Below, one piece after another: positions 21,744 to 26,464 of a DNA stretch of 26,464 nucleotides. The DNA comes from JAGLSB01 sp023135955 (GTDB lineage Bacteria > Bacteroidota > Bacteroidia > Bacteroidales > GCA-2748055), in the NCBI GenBank assembly GCA_030673645.1, contig DAOVIO010000040.1, positions 1-26,464 of the forward strand, in the 5' to 3' direction. Position numbers and translations under genes: made by a program. The first letter of the stretch is position 1. Every line of letters begins with the position of its first letter. The notes below the pieces were generated by a model, which saw only the letters and a list, made by a program, of their open reading frames with translations, made no database searches and was not told where the DNA came from.

Positions 21744-22037
21744 CTACCGGTTTAAAAGAGCAATACATTTATCAATCTCCCGCACAATCCCATTAACTTT
21801 TATTTTGGCATCATGACTCTCTTCAGTTTCACTTGTCAAAACTTTAGCTAATTTCAAATTATTGTATTTCTGCTCTAAATCTTTGTACTCTATTATTTTT
21901 TGATCAGATTTCTTTTTAAGTACTTCAAATTCCTTCTTCAGATTAGAACCATTCATTTTTTCTAAATCAAGAGCAGTCATTAACTCTTTTACCCTTCCTC
22001 TTAAAGTACCAAATATTTCAGCCTGATCAGCATTCAT
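21744..22037 (-). CDS. Small coiled-coil protein upstream of zapA
   Basis: I do not recognise a named family. The 97-residue protein is almost wholly helical and charged. Heptad-like spacing of Leu/Ile runs through about residues 13-70 (VKELMTALDLEKMNGSNLKK, then FEVLKKKSDQKIIEYKDLEQ). A second short helix at the end (IVREIDKCIALLNR, 84-97) is separated by a polar segment. No signal peptide or membrane helix is present, so it should be cytoplasmic. It lies six bases before zapA on the same strand and must be co-transcribed with it. A role as a coiled-coil partner of ZapA or FtsZ, like ZapB in E. coli, is an inference from position and shape only. TATATTTG on the minus strand (22058-22065) could be its -7 element. 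Confidence 0.72.
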   Translation of the reverse strand: MNADQAEIFGTLRGRVKELMTALDLEKMNGSNLKKEFEVLKKKSDQKIIEYKDLEQKYNNLKLAKVLTSETEESHDAKIKVNGIVREIDKCIALLNR

Positions 22038-22171
22038 TCAAACAGATTTACTTATTACAAATATAACATAGCTTTTATGAAATAAAAAAAAAGAAAATCA
22101 TTTTTCGATGAATAAGCAGAAATTTATAGTTTTACAGCTTATTATCAACATCTAATTTACTTAAAATTTTT

Positions 22172-23860
22172 ATGCTTAGAACTTCTTTACTATTAATAAT
22201 AGCGCTCATATTCATCAATTCTAGCGCTCAACATACTGAATTTCAATCACCTCTAGACATTCCTTTAACATTAAGTGGTAATTTTGCCGAACTGAGGACG
22301 GATCATTTTCATTCGGGATTGGATTTTAAAACAATGGGGGTGACTGGTCTAAAAGTCAGATCTATTGAAGACGCCTATGTTTCAAGAATCAAAATCCAGA
22401 CGAATGGTTATGGAAAGTCGATTTATCTCAATCACCCCGGGGGATATACATCTGTTTACGGACATCTGTCAGACTATAATGATATTATCTCTGAATATGT
22501 CAAGAACTATCAATATAATAATGAAACTCATACTCTGGATTTATATCCTGGTAAGAATGAGATTTTAATAAAGAAAGGTGAAGTTATAGCTTATTCTGGA
22601 AATACTGGCAGTTCCAGTGGGCCTCATCTTCATTTTGAAATTCGAAATACTGCAAATCAGCATCCCTTAAATGGTTTGAATTACAAATTTAATGTAGCAG
22701 ATACGATTAAACCAAAATTCTATAATTTATATGTCTATTCAGTCTCTGGTGATTTAAACAGACAAAGAATAATTAGTCGAAAGCAAATAAATCTCATTAA
22801 AAAAGATGAAACTTATATTATTCCAAATAAACAGGAAATTGAAATAAGTTCAAATACCGGATTTGGACTTGAAGTATTTGATTTTCTTGATAGAGCAAAT
22901 AATCGTTGTGGAATATACACTTTAGAGCTATTTGTAAACGGACAAGCTTTGTACTCTTTCAAAACTGATGAATTTAGTTTTTCCGAAAGCAAATATATAA
23001 ATTCCCATATAGATTATGAGCTAAAAATAGATGAGAATAGACAAGTGCATCGCTTATTCAAACTACCCAACAATAGACTGTCAATGGTGAAGCATATTGA
23101 AGAACTTGGAATTCTTAAATTTGAAAGTGCTAAAAAATATTTTATCGAGATAAGATCAACTGATGTGGCTGGTAATGAAACAACTCTCAGCTTCAATATT
23201 AAGGGAGGCCCACCCTCTACTACAATAATGAAAGAAGAAGAAGCTGCAAAATCATTAATGAGTTGGAACAAGAATAATGAGATTACAAATCATCTTCTCA
23301 AACTTAGCATTCCGGCTGGAAGTTTATATCAGGATGCTGAAATTAATTATTTAAGAATATCAGGAAATACTAAATTATGTAAATGGATTCATAAAGTTGG
23401 AGATCCATCTATTGCTTTACACCTTGGAGCAACGCTTAAGCTGAATATTTCACATATTGACAGTAGTTTTTTGTCAAAAGCATGTATTGTAAATCTCGAT
23501 AAAGAAGGTTCCTGGGATTATATAGGTGGAATAGTAGAAGATGATAAATGGATCGAAGCTAAGATTAATAAATTTGGTTCTTTCGTTGTTGATGTTGACA
23601 CAATTTCTCCTTCAATAGAATCTGTTAAGTCAGATATTTCGCTTAAATTTATTGTCAAAGATAATTTATCGGGTATAGATATTTATAAGGGATTTATTGA
23701 TAATAAGTGGGTTTTATTTGATTACGATCCAAAAAATGATTTCTTGCAATATGTTTTCGATGCTGATAAGATCAAAAGAAATTCAAATCATGAGTTAGAA
23801 TTATATGTAACAGATAAGAAAGGGAATACTTCTTTGTATCAAAATTCCTTTTATTGGTAA
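22172..23860 (+). CDS. Exported M23-family peptidoglycan endopeptidase
   Basis: Cell-wall hydrolase of 562 residues that would cut stem-peptide cross-bridges. A signal peptide (1-20, ending ..INSSAQ) is followed directly by the M23/LytM domain: HFHSGLDF with His47 and Asp51, YGKSIYLNHPGGYTSVYGHL with His98 (80-99), and GSSSGPHLHFEIRN with His152 and His154. The zinc ligands (His47, Asp51, His154) and catalytic His are all present, so it should be active, unlike degenerate EnvC/NlpD activators. About 400 residues follow the catalytic domain. They look like beta-sandwich modules, including stretches such as DVAGNETTLSFNIKG and ELYVTDKKGNTSLYQ. No lipobox or sorting domain is visible, so it is likely periplasmic. 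It is divergent from the zapA unit. Confidence 0.9.
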   Translation: MLRTSLLLIIALIFINSSAQHTEFQSPLDIPLTLSGNFAELRTDHFHSGLDFKTMGVTGLKVRSIEDAYVSRIKIQTNGYGKSIYLNHPGGYTSVYGHLSDYNDIISEYVKNYQYNNETHTLDLYPGKNEILIKKGEVIAYSGNTGSSSGPHLHFEIRNTANQHPLNGLNYKFNVADTIKPKFYNLYVYSVSGDLNRQRIISRKQINLIKKDETYIIPNKQEIEISSNTGFGLEVFDFLDRANNRCGIYTLELFVNGQALYSFKTDEFSFSESKYINSHIDYELKIDENRQVHRLFKLPNNRLSMVKHIEELGILKFESAKKYFIEIRSTDVAGNETTLSFNIKGGPPSTTIMKEEEAAKSLMSWNKNNEITNHLLKLSIPAGSLYQDAEINYLRISGNTKLCKWIHKVGDPSIALHLGATLKLNISHIDSSFLSKACIVNLDKEGSWDYIGGIVEDDKWIEAKINKFGSFVVDVDTISPSIESVKSDISLKFIVKDNLSGIDIYKGFIDNKWVLFDYDPKNDFLQYVFDADKIKRNSNHELELYVTDKKGNTSLYQNSFYW

Positions 23861-23944
23861 TGAAAATATGTTTAAAGAAGGAATTATTTAATTAATTACG
23901 CTCTTCATGAATAATGCCAATAATTATGAATATCAAAAGCACTA

Positions 23945-25015
23945 ATGACAATTAATAAGAATGAATACAGGGTTCTTGGTTGTATGTCAGGCACATCACT
24001 TGATGGACTTGATCTTGCTTTATGTAATTTTAGTCTATTTGAAGGCAATTGGAAATTTTCAATTCTTAAAGCCCAAACATTAAAGTATTCTGAAGAATGG
24101 TCACGCAAATTATCAGAGGCAACTTTAATTTCAGCAGATGCATTGATTTCTTTAGATCGGGAATATGGTATACATACGGCTGAAATCATTAATACTTTTC
24201 TCGAATCGGCCGACTTGAAACCAGAATTTATAGTTTCTCATGGTCATACAGTTTTTCATAATCCGAAAAAAGGCTATAGCTTTCAGCTTGGAAACGGAAA
24301 TGATATATCAACAATTACTACCCTTCCGGTTATATATGATTTAAGGAACAAAGACATAAGTCTTGGTGGTCAGGGTGCACCCTTAGTGCCGATTGGTGAT
24401 AAATTATTATTTAAGGACTTTGATGCATGCCTAAACCTGGGAGGATTCTCAAACATTTCATATGAGAAGAATGAGGAAAGGCTCGCTTTTGACCTATGTC
24501 CAGTAAATATTATTCTGAATGAAATAGCCAATAACCAAGGACGTGCATACGATCCTGAAGGCTCTATTGGCAGATCAGGTGAAATAGTACCGGAATTATT
24601 AAATGATTTGAATTCATTACAATATTACACTCAATCAGGGCCTAAATCGCTTGGTAAAGAATGGCTTGAAAAAGAATTCAAAGCTTGCGTATCAAATTAT
24701 TCTATTGCAGATACAGATATCCTAAGAACAATTTATGAGCATATTACTTATCAGATATCATCTTTCATTAATAATGAAAATATTAAGGAAGTTTTAGTTA
24801 CTGGTGGTGGAAGTTATAATGAATTTTTAATAGATTTATTGTCTAAACAAATACGGTGTAAACTCGTTATACCCGAAAAGGATATTATAAATTTTAAAGA
24901 AGCTATAATTTTCGCTTTTCTGGGAGTGCTGAAGAGAAGAAATGAAATAAATAGTCTGGCATCAGTTACCGGAGCCAGGAAAAACAGTTCCGGAGGAATT
25001 TTATCCGGATTCTAA
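23945..25015 (+). CDS. anmK: Anhydro-N-acetylmuramic acid kinase
   Basis: Converts 1,6-anhydro-MurNAc from peptidoglycan turnover into MurNAc-6-phosphate, recycling wall sugars. The 356-residue protein carries the phosphate-binding GCMSGTSLDGLD (12-23), SHGHTVFHNP, FQLGNG, DLRNKDISLGGQGAPLVPIGD (the region around 130-152), LNLGGFSNIS, FDLCPVN and the adenosine-site VTGGGSYNEFL. The length is normal for AnmK. Its position 84 bases after an exported M23 peptidase fits a wall-turnover theme. The partner MurQ etherase is not in this window. No promoter pair is clear in the gap, so co-transcription with the peptidase gene is possible. Confidence 0.95.
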   Translation: MTINKNEYRVLGCMSGTSLDGLDLALCNFSLFEGNWKFSILKAQTLKYSEEWSRKLSEATLISADALISLDREYGIHTAEIINTFLESADLKPEFIVSHGHTVFHNPKKGYSFQLGNGNDISTITTLPVIYDLRNKDISLGGQGAPLVPIGDKLLFKDFDACLNLGGFSNISYEKNEERLAFDLCPVNIILNEIANNQGRAYDPEGSIGRSGEIVPELLNDLNSLQYYTQSGPKSLGKEWLEKEFKACVSNYSIADTDILRTIYEHITYQISSFINNENIKEVLVTGGGSYNEFLIDLLSKQIRCKLVIPEKDIINFKEAIIFAFLGVLKRRNEINSLASVTGARKNSSGGILSGF

Positions 25016-25057
25016 GAATAATTTTGTTGATACATTAATAATTATATAAATTAAATT

Positions 25058-26203
25058 ATGAACAACTTCATTGCTTACAATCCAACACGCCTTCATTTTG
25101 GAAATGGTGTAGTTAATACAATGTCTGAATACATTAAAACCTCTACAAAGAAAGTGCTATTAATGTATGGGAAAGGATCTGTTATAAAAAATGGTAGTTA
25201 TTCAGCTACTGTATCTCAACTTAAGAAATCGAATGTTGAAATAATAGAGTATTCCGGAATTAAAGCAAATCCGCTTTCTTCAGATGTTGATAAAGCTGCA
25301 AAGCTGGGAATAGAAAACAATATAGATCTTATTGTTGCAGTTGGAGGAGGAAGTGTAATCGATTCTGCTAAAATAACAGCCATGTGCATTAAAAATAATG
25401 CTGCTGCATGGGATGTAATGAAAGGAAAAATCCAAATTGATTCTGCAATTCCTCTAATTGCAGTTTTAACTCTTGCTGCTACAGGTACAGAAATGAATCC
25501 GGTTGCTGTTTTGCAAAACCCAATTACCAGAGAAAAAATCGGATATAGAAACCCATCTGTATTTCCACAGCATTCTTTTCTCGATCCAGTATATACTCAA
25601 TCTGTACCGGCAAATTATACTGCCTATGGCATTATTGACCTGATTGCTCATACTATGGAGGCTTACTTTGGAGAGGGAGATGCCAGCTTATCTGATAAAA
25701 TTGTATATGCCATTATTGATGAAACAATGGAATTTGGACCTGAGTTAATGAAGGATCTTGAGAATTATGATCTGCGAGCCAGGATTATGTGGGCAGCTAC
25801 AAATGCATTGAATGGAATTACAGCCCATGCACGAATGAGAAACGGTGATTGGGGAGTTCATATTCTTGGACATCAATTGTCATTCCTTTATGACACACCA
25901 CATGGAGCTACATTATCTATAATTTACCCGGCATGGTTAAAGAAAATGAAGGAAAGAATACCTGAAAGGATTGCGGAGTTTGGGAAAGCAGTATTTGGAG
26001 TAGATTCAGTTGACAAAACCATTGAAGCAGTGAAAAATCTTTTCCGTCAATTTAGCTCGCCAGTAAATATGAAAGATGAGGGAATTGGGAATGAAAAATT
26101 TGATGAAATATTAGAGTTAATGAATAAAAATAATGTGTGTGGATTAACTCATAAGCTGGATGATAATGACAGAAAGCAAATTCTTGAATATATGTATGGC
26201 TAA
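25058..26203 (+). CDS. Iron-containing (BDH/YqhD-type) alcohol dehydrogenase
   Basis: NAD(P)H-dependent oxidoreductase of the iron-containing ADH family, 381 residues, most like butanol dehydrogenases and YqhD-type aldehyde reductases. The Rossmann-like N-terminal half has NPTRLHFGNG (8-17), VLLMYGKGSVIKNG (33-46) and the nucleotide-binding GGGSVIDSAK (96-105). The metal site is complete: Asp194 and His198 in DLIAHTMEAY, His268 in DWGVHILGH, and His282 in DTPHGATLS. Family relatives reduce aldehydes to alcohols in fermentation or in detoxifying reactive aldehydes; the substrate cannot be read from the sequence. Transcription may start at a lone TAATTTTG (25019-25026), where no -33 is seen, or come from anmK, 42 bases upstream. 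Confidence 0.92.
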   Translation: MNNFIAYNPTRLHFGNGVVNTMSEYIKTSTKKVLLMYGKGSVIKNGSYSATVSQLKKSNVEIIEYSGIKANPLSSDVDKAAKLGIENNIDLIVAVGGGSVIDSAKITAMCIKNNAAAWDVMKGKIQIDSAIPLIAVLTLAATGTEMNPVAVLQNPITREKIGYRNPSVFPQHSFLDPVYTQSVPANYTAYGIIDLIAHTMEAYFGEGDASLSDKIVYAIIDETMEFGPELMKDLENYDLRARIMWAATNALNGITAHARMRNGDWGVHILGHQLSFLYDTPHGATLSIIYPAWLKKMKERIPERIAEFGKAVFGVDSVDKTIEAVKNLFRQFSSPVNMKDEGIGNEKFDEILELMNKNNVCGLTHKLDDNDRKQILEYMYG

Positions 26204-26389
26204 TAATTTATTTTATAGCTCGACTTCTCATAAGATTGAATCTTAGAAATTACGAATGTGTAATTTCCCTAATAGATTACTATCATAATACCTGTTATAG
26301 AAAACCTGAAATTGAGATTCTTATATTCAATTAATTCAATTTTATGTCTATTTTTGATATTCTAAAAAAATAAATTAATACTGAATCAA

Positions 26390-26464
26390 ATGAAAAGAAT
26401 GAAGTTAATATCATTGATAATGACAGGGCTAGGCTTAATTGGGCTTAATAATCAGTCATTTTCA
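26390..26464 (+). CDS. Start of an exported protein (cut by the window end)
   Basis: Only the first 25 codons are present. They encode two basic residues, then a hydrophobic run (MKRMKLISLIMTGLGLIGLN), which is a typical signal peptide, possibly with cleavage near the window end. A perfect TAnnTTTG (TATTTTTG, 26349-26356) lies 34 bases upstream without a -33 partner. The 186-base gap before it is AT-rich and holds nothing else I recognise. The function cannot be told. Confidence 0.6.
   Translation, partial: MKRMKLISLIMTGLGLIGLNNQSFS

Overview
The window is about 26.5 kb of low-GC DNA from a member of the Bacteroidota, most likely class Bacteroidia; the order cannot be fixed from the sequence. 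Supporting signs are a type IX secretion C-terminal sorting domain on an exported M1 peptidase, a DUF4293 protein, an amidase with a C-terminal SPOR-like module, promoters of the TTTG-N19/20-TAnnTTTG type, and start codons almost always without a Shine-Dalgarno (SD) sequence.

Layout. 1-93: end of a response-regulator receiver domain. 132-3094 (minus): M1 aminopeptidase and galactose mutarotase. 3239-4550: 25-bp tandem repeats, a good promoter, then rpsF-rpsR-rplI and a terminator. 4650-4865: a GC-richer palindromic repeat island. 4886-8006 (minus): a RidA protein and LptD. 8120-10286: cell-wall amidase and an MCE/MlaD protein. 10287-12112: an AT-rich leader with promoter and stem-loop, dnaA and a terminator. 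12124-13615: a DMT transporter and an IMPACT/YigZ protein. 13775-15160: pyrB-pyrI. 15287-16572 (minus): DUF4293 and prohibitin-like proteins. 16684-18580: a nucleoside phosphorylase and a SirB1-like protein. 18577-22037 (minus): a coiled-coil protein, zapA, 6S RNA, rny and a sugar-nucleotide epimerase. 22172-26203: M23 peptidase, anmK and an iron-type alcohol dehydrogenase. 26390-26464: the start of an exported protein.

The genes are mainly housekeeping: envelope building and turnover (LptD, amidase, MlaD, M23 peptidase, AnmK), replication and division (DnaA, ZapA), translation and RNA turnover (S6, S18, L9, RNase Y, 6S RNA) and nucleotide metabolism (PyrBI, nucleoside phosphorylase). I see no phage, transposase, CRISPR array, toxin-antitoxin or defence locus, and no convincing undescribed multi-gene system.

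The points most worth a second look are non-coding: strong SD sequences only on rpsR and rplI, a 6S RNA between zapA and rny, a stem-loop at the predicted 5' end of the dnaA mRNA, 25-bp repeats just upstream of the rpsF promoter, and two families of interspersed repeats.
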